Under the pieces are notes generated by a model. The model did not search any database. It was given only the letters and a program-made list of their open reading frames with translations, and was not told the DNA's origin. Positions 6,759 through 13,895 of a stretch of 13,895 bases of DNA are shown here, piece after piece. Positions within the stretch are counted from its first letter, which is position 1, and every line of letters starts with the position of its first letter. This stretch comes from JBFWIL01 sp050256015 (GTDB taxonomy: Bacteria > Bacteroidota > Bacteroidia > Bacteroidales > Prolixibacteraceae). The position numbers were made by a program, and so were the translations under genes. The DNA is taken from positions 1 through 13,895 of the forward strand of contig JBFWIL010000048.1 in the NCBI GenBank assembly GCA_050256015.1, given 5' to 3'.

Positions 6759-8630
6759 TCAGGGTTTCAGCTTACGAACCAGCTCATTCAGGTCAAAACG
6801 CAGGTTTACCCGGGGCAGTTTCAGTCCGTTACTCCGTCTGCGTCGGTTCCCGGAAACGGCATAAATTTCTCCGACCAGCTTCCGGTATTTTTTCTGCAAA
6901 AGAAGGCGTTTCAACTTTAAAGTAGGCGACAATTCGCCCGTCTGGGGCGACCATTCTTCTTCCACCAACCGGAAACGTTTGATCTCCTCATGCTGCCCCA
7001 GCGTTTTGTTGATTGTCTCTACCTCCCGCTGATACTGTTGAATCACTTCTTTCTTCCGGATAAGTTCGGCATTGTCGCGAAAACGGATGCGATGGTCCGA
7101 ACACCAGTCGTGTAAGTATTCAAAGTTAGGCGAGATGAGGGCACTGGCAAACTTCCGGTTTTCACCGATCACCATGGCCTGCTCAATAAAAAACGATTCT
7201 TTCAGCTTGTTTTCAATCATCTGCGGAGCAATGTATTTCCCTCCCGACATTTTGAACATTTCTTTTTTCCGGTCGGTGATACGCAGGTATTTTCCCTCCT
7301 CCATCTGACCGATATCGCCCGTATGAAACCAGCCGTCCGCATCAATCACCTGAGCTGTAAGCCCGGGAGCCCGGAAATACCCTTTCATCACCAGGGGGCC
7401 CCGGCACATAATTTCGCCATCCCCGGCAATCTTCACCTCTACTCCGGGCAGCACCGGTCCCACCGTACCTATTTTCATCTCATTGGCAGACGGATTGTTT
7501 ACGGCTATCACGGGGGAGGTCTCCGTCAGCCCGTACCCTTCCAGGGCTTTGATGCCGGCCATTCCAAACAGTTTCAAAATCCTTGGCTGCAGGGCTGCCC
7601 CTCCGGATACAATATAAGTCAGGTTACCCCCCAGTGCTTCCCTCCATTTAGAATAAACCAACCGGTCGGCAAAACGGAACTGCAGTTTCCGTATCAGGTT
7701 AAGCTTTCTGCGGTAATCGAAATGTCTGGTAAAGCGGACGGCCCAGAAATAAACCGCCTTTTTCAGCCCGCCAAACTCATTTCCCCTGGTAATAAAACCG
7801 TCGTATACCCGTTCCAGCAAGCGGGGAACCGAGTTAAACATATGCGGACGGATTTCCCGGATGGCCGGAACGATCTGTCCGAGGTTTCCCACATAATAAA
7901 TGCCCATTCCCTTGTACTGAAAATGATAATTCATGCTGCGTTCATAAACATGGCACAAAGGAAGAAAGCTGATAACCCGGTGTTCCGGTCCCAGATTATG
8001 CAGACGGGAATGGACCGTGAAGTTGGAAATCAGGTTACGGTGTGTCAGCATCACGCCTTTGGGAGTACCGGTGGTTCCCGAAGTATAGATCAGGGTAACC
8101 AACTCATCGGGTGTTATGGAAACTTTGATCTGCTCCAGCTCTTTCCTGCATTCGTTCGTCTGCAATTTTCCCAAATCCAGCAAGTCCTGCAGCGACGGAC
8201 TTCCCTTGGCCGGATCAAAGCAATAGACTTCGCGGATTGATTTCACCTCTTTCACCACCGGCCGCAATTTTTCCAGCAACTTGCGGTCTCCCACAATAAG
8301 ATACTGCACCTCGCCATGACTGAGGATATACCGGTATTCTTCATTAGAAATGGTGGGATAGACAGGCACATGAACCAGCCCGGCCATAGCCAGCCCCATA
8401 TCCACAAAATTCCACTCCGGCCGGTTTTGGCTTACCGTGGCCACCCGGGTTCCCCGGGGAACGCCCAGAGCCAGCATGGCCAGGGCAAACTGGCTTGACT
8501 TATCCGCATATTCGGCTGTGGAATAGGTATACCATTTCCCGTTTGCCTTTCCCCCCAGGGCATCCGGGCGGGGAAAATGCTGCAGGCAATAATCCAGCAG
8601 ATCAAAAGTGCGGTTTACAGCATTACTCAT
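6759..8630 (-). CDS. Long-chain fatty acid--CoA ligase (AMP-dependent synthetase)
   Basis: Adenylate-forming enzyme that activates fatty acids to acyl-AMP and then to acyl-CoA, cytosolic or membrane-associated. The product is 623 residues. ANL-superfamily motifs are complete: P-loop YTSGTTGTPKG (182-192), GYGLTET (365-371), WFHTGD with Asp439, TDRKKE with Arg454, and the C-terminal catalytic Lys572 in SPTLKLKR. The overall length and the FLPLCHVYER segment (222-231) fit the long-chain acyl-CoA synthetase branch better than acetyl-CoA synthetases. Past about residue 590 there is a basic tail including NRRRRS, longer than I expect for the family. The ATG at 8630 overlaps the CcsBA stop by 8 bp (ATGAGTAA), and GAGGAG lies about 10 nt upstream, so this start and translational coupling to ccsBA are likely. 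The chain length of the substrate cannot be told. Confidence 0.93.
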   Translation of the reverse strand: MSNAVNRTFDLLDYCLQHFPRPDALGGKANGKWYTYSTAEYADKSSQFALAMLALGVPRGTRVATVSQNRPEWNFVDMGLAMAGLVHVPVYPTISNEEYRYILSHGEVQYLIVGDRKLLEKLRPVVKEVKSIREVYCFDPAKGSPSLQDLLDLGKLQTNECRKELEQIKVSITPDELVTLIYTSGTTGTPKGVMLTHRNLISNFTVHSRLHNLGPEHRVISFLPLCHVYERSMNYHFQYKGMGIYYVGNLGQIVPAIREIRPHMFNSVPRLLERVYDGFITRGNEFGGLKKAVYFWAVRFTRHFDYRRKLNLIRKLQFRFADRLVYSKWREALGGNLTYIVSGGAALQPRILKLFGMAGIKALEGYGLTETSPVIAVNNPSANEMKIGTVGPVLPGVEVKIAGDGEIMCRGPLVMKGYFRAPGLTAQVIDADGWFHTGDIGQMEEGKYLRITDRKKEMFKMSGGKYIAPQMIENKLKESFFIEQAMVIGENRKFASALISPNFEYLHDWCSDHRIRFRDNAELIRKKEVIQQYQREVETINKTLGQHEEIKRFRLVEEEWSPQTGELSPTLKLKRLLLQKKYRKLVGEIYAVSGNRRRRSNGLKLPRVNLRFDLNELVRKLKP

Positions 8631-11600
8631 GAACTCGTTTCTCCTCAAATTTTCTGAATTTCAAATAAGACAGCAAAATTAATCCGAAAACAGCTGCTGC
8701 AAAAAGGTATACCGAACAGTTTAACCCGTCTATGCTCCCTTTTCCGTAAGAATGCATGCCACTCAAAAAATAATTCACACCGAAATAAGTCATCAGCACC
8801 GAGCTGAAACCGATAACAGTAGCCAGGTTATAATTGTAACGGCCTTTCAGGGAAGGGATCATCCGCATATGAGCCACAAAGGCATAGACCAGCACGGAGA
8901 TCAGGGCCCAGGTCTCCTTGGGATCCCAGCCCCAGTAACGGCCCCAGCTTTCATTAGCCCATACACCGCCCAAAAAGGTACCGATGGTCAGCAGGTAAAG
9001 TCCGGCGATCACCGAAAGCTCACTGATTACTGTCAGCCTGTCAATGATCCGGTCGCTGGTCTTCCTGTTACCTTCCGTCATCAGGGCATAGAGCAACAGC
9101 ACCAGCATGCCCAGAAAGGCACTCAGCCCGATAAACCCGTAGCTGGCCGTAATGACAGCCACATGGATCAGTAACCAGTACGACTTCAGCACCGGCACCA
9201 GATTGGTAATTTCCGGATTCATCCAGTTCAGATGGGCCACAAAAAGTGTAAGGCCCGCCATAAAGGCAGCAGTACCCAGCACCATGGGATAACGGCGTCC
9301 TAAAATCAGTCCCGCCAGCATAGCCGTCCAGGCCACGTATACCATTGACTCATAGCCGTTGCTCCAGGGCGCATGTCCCGATACATACCACCTCAGGATC
9401 AGTCCTCCGCTGTGAAACATGAAGCCGGTCACGATCAGCAGCTTCCAGACCAACAAAGCCTTCCCCCCCAGAATTTTCTGCCTGAAGATATTCACAAAAA
9501 GCAACAGCAGGAGGCTAAAGCCCGCAAGCATATACCAGGGGAACAGTCGTTTAAACGGTTGCAGCCGGTTGTAATGAATCTCGGCCGATTTTTTCATAGC
9601 AGAAGGCAGCAACACCCCGCCATATTTCTCCTGAAAAACAGTTACAGAAGCAAGAACTTCCAAAGGCTGAAGATCGCTGCCGGGATTCAGCGATTCACGA
9701 AGCATCTGAAAGCTCCGGTTCACAAGCAGGGAGTCGGCAGCAGCATTATAACCCGCAGGCCGGCTTCCCGCAGAATGCCAGGGGTCATTCGTATTTACCG
9801 GAGGAAAGAGCGTAAACAAGCTGCCGTTGCAGACCATAATGCAAATATTCAGCCGCTCATCGGCCTCAATCAGTGACTTATCCAACTTGCTGCGCATAGC
9901 CGGCATTTTCCCGTAAGCAGTCTGCACTTCCTGCAACAGCAGGTAACGCTCCTGCTCATCGAAAAAATCGGCAGCTGCAGCATATTTACCCCTTATGCCC
10001 AGCCGGTCGGACACCGGACCGTCAATTTTAATCAGCGCCAGCTTATGTCCTGTTCCCGGATACAGCTGCATGCCAAGAACTACTTCGGCCGGCGATTTTC
10101 CTGAAAAAGCAGATTTACGGCTCAGTTTACGGAGAATTTCCCCACACAAGGTTGATACGGGCTCAATGCGGCCGTCTCTTCCCTGGACCCATAACTGTTC
10201 AAAGGCGGAAACCAGTTCCGGGTCCAGGGCCGGGAAAGCAGCCGTCCCATCCTGATTAGCACGGGAGCCAAAGCTACTTCCCAACAGCAGGAGAGTCAGA
10301 ACGGCAGCAAGGGAACGATTCATTCTTTTCAGCCGGCGCACCAGTTGCCGGAAATAAGAATTACGGCAGAACAGAGAAAGCAGCATGCCCATACTCATCA
10401 GAAAATAGCCGGCATACGTAATCCGGGTTCCCCAAAAGTCACGGTTAACCCAAAGCACAGTCCCCCTTTCGTCTGCATCATAAGAAGATTGGTAAAAACG
10501 GTACCCCCGGTATTTCAGAGTGTTGTTCATAAATATACATACCTCCCGGCTTAGTTGCCGTTCCCGGTCAATCAACCTTATTTCGCTGATAAAAGAAGAA
10601 GGACTTTGCGAACCAGGATAGCGTTCCAACCGGAAATCGTGCAAAAGCAGTTCAAAAGGAAGAGGCAAAGGCAGGGAGCCATAAGCCAACTGCACGGGTA
10701 TTTTTCCTATCGTCCGGCAAACAGGTTCCCCGGCTTTACCTTTATGTCCGAATACAGGTATTATTTTCTTTTCTTCCCCGTCGGTCACTTCCACCAGCAC
10801 GGCATCTTCCTCCGAATTTTCCGAGGCATCCCGGGTCACATGAATCAGTCCCTCAGGATAAAACCTACGAACCAGCAGTAACAATCCGTCCATGGCATAG
10901 CACTGCTTAAAACGAACCGGATGCATAAAGCCGTCAGGAATAATCTGAGATTGCTCCCCTTCCGTCGTACGGATTTCCAGCTTCCGCCCCGAGCGAATAA
11001 ACAGGCTGTCTCCCTGCTGTATCAGGCTTATTCCGGTCTCCGTACCAAAACCGACCGTCACCCCGTCCAGATTGAGCGAGTCTCCCTGCTGAAAAACATA
11101 AGGATGCATGCCCCGGCCTGCCGAAATAACCAGATCAACCAGCGGAACACCGGAAGGTCGGGCCACAGCCTTACGCAAGACATGGCGTATAAAGCCCACT
11201 GAACGGAAACGAACCGGCCGGCCGTTTAAGAGCAGGGTCTCATCAAACCCTCCAGGTGCCAGTTCTGAAAACATCACCTTCCTTTGAATTTGGTGTTCTC
11301 CGGCAGAAAGGCTCAGGTAACTCCCGGCCGACAGCATGGAAGAAGAACCTTTCCCTTCCCGTATGTGCATCATGCCTTCAGAACTGAAATAACGGGTCAC
11401 CCCCGCCCCTATGACGATCAGCAGGAAAGCAAGGTGAAACAATACAACCGGCAGTTTTTTTAACCTGTAAGTTTTGATGTGAACGACATGGCCCAGCAGG
11501 TTTACCCCCAGCAGCACAAAGATCAGCTCAAACCAGTGTGCATGGTATACCAGCCTCCCGGCCGTATCGGTTCCCCAGCTGCTCTCGAGAAAAGTAGCCA

Positions 11601-11679
11601 GCGCCATAGCAAAGGCCAGGACCAGCAATAAAATACCCATCCAGGTAGTGGACAGGAAAAACTGAATTATCTTTTTCAT
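8623..11679 (-). CDS. ccsBA: Fused CcsB(ResB)-CcsA cytochrome c synthetase, System II
   Basis: Integral membrane heme exporter and synthetase that attaches heme to CXXCH motifs of periplasmic c-type cytochromes. It has 1018 residues. The ResB/CcsB half (about 1-440) has N-terminal membrane helices, His82 in LFHLAFLLIVIGAG, and the conserved run LERYPGSQSPSSF, then YRGYRFYQSSYD before a further helix. A second signal-like helix (AAVLTLLLLGSSFGSRA) starts a soluble segment of some 200 residues. The CcsA half follows with several helices, LIHVAV with His839, the heme-handling WWD motif WGRYWGWDPKE at 912-922, His937 and His976. By order and spacing these fit the two membrane and two external histidines described for the Helicobacter hepaticus fusion. 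I chose the ATG at 11679 since MKKIIQFF is the usual beginning; the frame is open to 11808. No c-type cytochrome gene is in view, so its client lies elsewhere. The 3' end overlaps the acyl-CoA synthetase start. Confidence 0.94.
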   Translation of the reverse strand: MKKIIQFFLSTTWMGILLLVLAFAMALATFLESSWGTDTAGRLVYHAHWFELIFVLLGVNLLGHVVHIKTYRLKKLPVVLFHLAFLLIVIGAGVTRYFSSEGMMHIREGKGSSSMLSAGSYLSLSAGEHQIQRKVMFSELAPGGFDETLLLNGRPVRFRSVGFIRHVLRKAVARPSGVPLVDLVISAGRGMHPYVFQQGDSLNLDGVTVGFGTETGISLIQQGDSLFIRSGRKLEIRTTEGEQSQIIPDGFMHPVRFKQCYAMDGLLLLVRRFYPEGLIHVTRDASENSEEDAVLVEVTDGEEKKIIPVFGHKGKAGEPVCRTIGKIPVQLAYGSLPLPLPFELLLHDFRLERYPGSQSPSSFISEIRLIDRERQLSREVCIFMNNTLKYRGYRFYQSSYDADERGTVLWVNRDFWGTRITYAGYFLMSMGMLLSLFCRNSYFRQLVRRLKRMNRSLAAVLTLLLLGSSFGSRANQDGTAAFPALDPELVSAFEQLWVQGRDGRIEPVSTLCGEILRKLSRKSAFSGKSPAEVVLGMQLYPGTGHKLALIKIDGPVSDRLGIRGKYAAAADFFDEQERYLLLQEVQTAYGKMPAMRSKLDKSLIEADERLNICIMVCNGSLFTLFPPVNTNDPWHSAGSRPAGYNAAADSLLVNRSFQMLRESLNPGSDLQPLEVLASVTVFQEKYGGVLLPSAMKKSAEIHYNRLQPFKRLFPWYMLAGFSLLLLLFVNIFRQKILGGKALLVWKLLIVTGFMFHSGGLILRWYVSGHAPWSNGYESMVYVAWTAMLAGLILGRRYPMVLGTAAFMAGLTLFVAHLNWMNPEITNLVPVLKSYWLLIHVAVITASYGFIGLSAFLGMLVLLLYALMTEGNRKTSDRIIDRLTVISELSVIAGLYLLTIGTFLGGVWANESWGRYWGWDPKETWALISVLVYAFVAHMRMIPSLKGRYNYNLATVIGFSSVLMTYFGVNYFLSGMHSYGKGSIDGLNCSVYLFAAAVFGLILLSYLKFRKFEEKRVHE

Positions 11680-11868
11680 CCGTATCGCTGCAGTTAGAAC
11701 CGTAAAATAACGACCCCTTCCCGGTTCGCCAGGCAAACAAGGAGGAAAAATAATACTTTTATTTTCACAAAAAAAGCAATTCTTCAGCATTAAACGGGCC
11801 AGGAACATTTATTAAGGCAAAATGCCAAATTAGCGGAAGCAGGTCGTAAGCTGAAAGACAGGGAGCGT
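11680..11868. other. Intergenic region between alaS and ccsBA
   Basis: This 189-bp gap is AT-rich in its middle. On the minus strand it has a T-run ending TTTG near 11768-11775 and TATTTTTC near 11742-11749, a 7-of-8 match to TAnnTTTG, but the spacing is too short for a confident promoter. A small GGCA-AAA-TGCC dyad is at 11816-11826. There is no clear terminator for alaS, so read-through from alaS into ccsBA is possible. Confidence 0.4.
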
Positions 11869-13895
11869 TCATCTGCCCAGGACCAGAGCTTCTGCTTTTT
11901 CAATAGCCGCCTGAATGCCTGCGGCATCTTTTCCTCCAGCTGTGGCGTAGAAAGGCTGACCTCCGCCCCCACCCTTCATTTTCCGGGCAGCTTCACGGAC
12001 AATCCGGCCCGCATCCAGCTTTTTCTCCTTCACCAGCTTTTCCGATATCATCATGCTCAGCAGGGGTTTCCCTGCAATGACTGTTCCCAGCACCAGCACC
12101 AGGTTGTCCAACTCGCCTTTAAGCTGGAAAGAAAGATCCTTGAGCGACTGTACGGAATCTATTTCCACCTGCCTGGCAATCAGACTCATGCCCTCGACAA
12201 GCCGCACCTCCTTTTTAAGCTCCTGCTTCAGTCCGGCTGCAGCCTGCCTGGCATAGTTTTCAAGCTGCTTTTGCAGTCGGGCATTTTCAGCGATCAGTCC
12301 GGCCACCGACTTTTTCAGATCCCTGGCATTGTTCAGCAAATTACGGGTTTCCTGCAACTCTTCAAGGGCTTCGTTCAGGTATATCTCGGCTGCCTCGGCA
12401 GTGATGGCCTCTATACGGCGCACACCGGCGGAAACAGCACTTTCGGAAGTAATAATAAACAGTCCGATCTGCCCGGTTGCGGGGACATGGGTTCCCCCGC
12501 ACAGTTCCACGGAATCCCCAAAACGGATCACGCGTACCGCATTCCCGTATTTCTCGCCGAACAGGGCAATAGCCCCCATTTCCCGGGCCTGGTTAAAAGG
12601 TACATTCTGCATTTCTTCCCGGCCCAGGTTCTGCCGGATCAAGGCATTCACCCGTTGCTGAATACGGGCCAGCTCTTCCCGGCTCACCTTCTGAAAGTGG
12701 GAGAAGTCAAAACGCAGGCAGTCGGAGCTTACCAGCGAGCCTTTCTGCTCGACATGGGTGCCCAGCACCTCACGCAGAGCCTGGTCGAGCAGATGGGTAG
12801 CCGTATGATTGTTGGCCGTCAGCCACCGCTTGTGCCCGTTCACCACTGCTTTAAAAGATACCGACGGATCTGCCGGAAGCTGCCTGACAATGTGAACGGT
12901 CAGGTTATTTTCCTTCCGGGTATCCAGCACCTGAATCTGCTCTCCGCCGGATTCGATATAGCCTGTGTCGCCCACCTGACCTCCCGATTCCCCGTAGAAA
13001 GGAGTCTGGTCGAACACAAGCTGGTAAAAAGTCTCGTTTTTTTGGGTCACCTTCCGGTAGCGGGAAATCCGGATATCACTTTCCAGGGCCGTATAGCCAA
13101 GAAATCTCAGCTCATCCACCTTTTTCAATTCAATCCAGTCGCCTGTTTCCATGGCCGCCGCATTTCGCGAACGTCTTTTTTGCTCCGCCATGGCGTCATC
13201 AAACTCCGCACGCTTCACCGACAATCCGTTTTCCCGCAGAATCAGCTCAGTCAGATCGAGCGGAAAGCCGTATGTGTCGTAAAGCTCGAAGGCTGTACGG
13301 CCCGATATTTGTGAATTCCTCTCCTGCCGGGCCGTGTCCATCACCTCATCCAGCAGCCGGATACCGGTTTCCAGGGTATGCAAAAAGCTCTCCTCTTCCT
13401 CCTGAATCACCTTTTCAATGAGTCCCTGCTGAGCTGCCAGTTCCGGGAAAGCTCCCCCCATCTCCTTTTTCAGCACCTCAACCAGCCGAAAAAGAAAGGC
13501 ATGCCGGAATCCCAGAAAAGTATAACCGTAACGTACAGCACGGCGAAGAATGCGACGGATCACATAACCCGCTTTGTTGTTCGAAGGCAACTGTCCGTCG
13601 GCAATGGCAAAGGCAATGGCCCGGAGATGGTCGGCAATAACCCGCATGGCCACATCCTGCCTGCGGTCCGCTCCGTACGTTTTCCCGCACAGCCGGCCCA
13701 CCTCGGCAATAACAGACTGAAACACATCAGTATCGTAATTCGATTTTTTACCCTGCAAGACCATACACAGCCGTTCAAAGCCCATACCTGTATCCACATG
13801 TTTGGCAGGAAGTTCCTCCAGCCTTCCGTCAGCCTTCCGGTTAAACTGAATGAAAACCAGATTCCAGATTTCGATAACCAGCGGATTGTCTTTAT
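11869..13895 (-). CDS. alaS: Alanyl-tRNA synthetase (partial, N-terminus off the right edge)
   Basis: Cytosolic class II aminoacyl-tRNA synthetase that charges tRNA-Ala and hydrolyses mischarged Ser/Gly-tRNA-Ala. The visible part is 674 residues with an intact stop; against a usual length near 870, about 200 N-terminal residues of the catalytic domain lie beyond the window. The frame runs to the edge, and IEIWNLVFIQFNR followed by KHVDTGMGFERL marks the late catalytic core; the GTG at 13797 inside this is internal, not the start. Next is the tRNA-recognition region, then the editing domain with zinc-binding HTATH (about 12797-12811) and CGGTH (about 12487-12501), then a coiled-coil-like stretch with NARLQKQLENYARQ, and the C-Ala domain ending in GGGGGQPFYATAGGKD. 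All editing zinc ligands are present. ccsBA follows 189 bp downstream on the same strand. Confidence 0.97.
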   Translation of the reverse strand, partial: KDNPLVIEIWNLVFIQFNRKADGRLEELPAKHVDTGMGFERLCMVLQGKKSNYDTDVFQSVIAEVGRLCGKTYGADRRQDVAMRVIADHLRAIAFAIADGQLPSNNKAGYVIRRILRRAVRYGYTFLGFRHAFLFRLVEVLKKEMGGAFPELAAQQGLIEKVIQEEEESFLHTLETGIRLLDEVMDTARQERNSQISGRTAFELYDTYGFPLDLTELILRENGLSVKRAEFDDAMAEQKRRSRNAAAMETGDWIELKKVDELRFLGYTALESDIRISRYRKVTQKNETFYQLVFDQTPFYGESGGQVGDTGYIESGGEQIQVLDTRKENNLTVHIVRQLPADPSVSFKAVVNGHKRWLTANNHTATHLLDQALREVLGTHVEQKGSLVSSDCLRFDFSHFQKVSREELARIQQRVNALIRQNLGREEMQNVPFNQAREMGAIALFGEKYGNAVRVIRFGDSVELCGGTHVPATGQIGLFIITSESAVSAGVRRIEAITAEAAEIYLNEALEELQETRNLLNNARDLKKSVAGLIAENARLQKQLENYARQAAAGLKQELKKEVRLVEGMSLIARQVEIDSVQSLKDLSFQLKGELDNLVLVLGTVIAGKPLLSMMISEKLVKEKKLDAGRIVREAARKMKGGGGGQPFYATAGGKDAAGIQAAIEKAEALVLGR

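Noticed and set aside
7323..8240. 305-codon open frame on the plus strand opposite the acyl-CoA synthetase
   Set aside because: Antisense to a complete ANL-family gene; the translation has no motif or sensible hydrophobic pattern.
11680..11808. N-terminal extension of CcsBA by 43 residues
   Set aside because: The extension is Cys/Pro/Gly-rich and unlike the family's start, and it covers the AT-rich region where a promoter is expected. The ATG at 11679 gives the usual MKKI-type beginning and first membrane helix.
11816..11826. GGCA-AAA-TGCC dyad as an alaS terminator
   Set aside because: The stem is only 4 bp and no T-tract follows on the minus strand.
12271..13314. 347-codon open frame on the plus strand opposite alaS
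   Set aside because: It lies wholly antisense to a clearly real alaS with intact motifs, and its translation shows no recognisable domain. It is a by-product of codon composition.
11869..13797. alaS starting at the internal GTG at 13797
   Set aside because: The frame continues to the window edge with typical AlaRS residues (IEIWNLVFIQFNR). The GTG encodes the Val of the conserved VDTGMG motif, so the gene is truncated by the window and does not start there.

Overview
The window looks like a chromosomal housekeeping segment from a member of the Bacteroidota, probably Bacteroidales-like. The evidence is a DUF4831-type secreted protein (a family I know only from this phylum), a very long fused CcsB-CcsA cytochrome c synthetase with the big central soluble segment seen in Bacteroidota, paired POT-family peptide transporters, and several TAnnTTTG boxes of the Bacteroidota promoter type in short AT-rich gaps. 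I cannot name a genus. I see no phage genes, transposase, integrase, CRISPR array, tRNA, rRNA or toxin-antitoxin pair. All complete genes have intact reading frames.

Layout, left to right. Positions 1-501 (minus) hold the N-terminal part of a DUF4831 protein that runs off the left edge. Positions 640-2154 (minus) encode a fused NAD(P)HX epimerase/dehydratase. A 245-bp gap (2155-2399) separates it from two plus-strand POT transporters (2400-3926 and 3965-5683), only 38 bp apart and closed by a rho-independent terminator near 5714-5746. Convergent to them, on the minus strand, is a ketopantoate reductase (5756-6673). The rest is also minus strand: an acyl-CoA synthetase (6759-8630) whose start overlaps the end of the upstream fused CcsBA gene (8623-11679), and then alanyl-tRNA synthetase (11869 to the right edge, N-terminus missing).

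How the genes work together: they are mostly unrelated functions of core metabolism, namely nucleotide repair (Nnr), di/tripeptide uptake (POT pair), pantothenate/CoA synthesis (PanE), fatty acid activation with CoA (acyl-CoA synthetase), cytochrome c maturation (CcsBA) and translation (AlaRS). PanE and the acyl-CoA synthetase are linked loosely through CoA. The POT pair is a likely operon, and CcsBA with the acyl-CoA synthetase is a likely translationally coupled pair.

No stretch over 300 bp lacks a gene. The largest gaps are 2155-2399, 11680-11868 and 502-639; they hold putative promoters and small inverted repeats. I did not find convincing evidence of a previously undescribed system. The points most worth a second look are the 26-bp identical in-frame repeat shared by the tandem transporters, the long periplasmic loop in the second transporter, the CcsBA/acyl-CoA synthetase overlap, the uncharacterised central segment of CcsBA, and dense local clustering of the palindrome CCGG.
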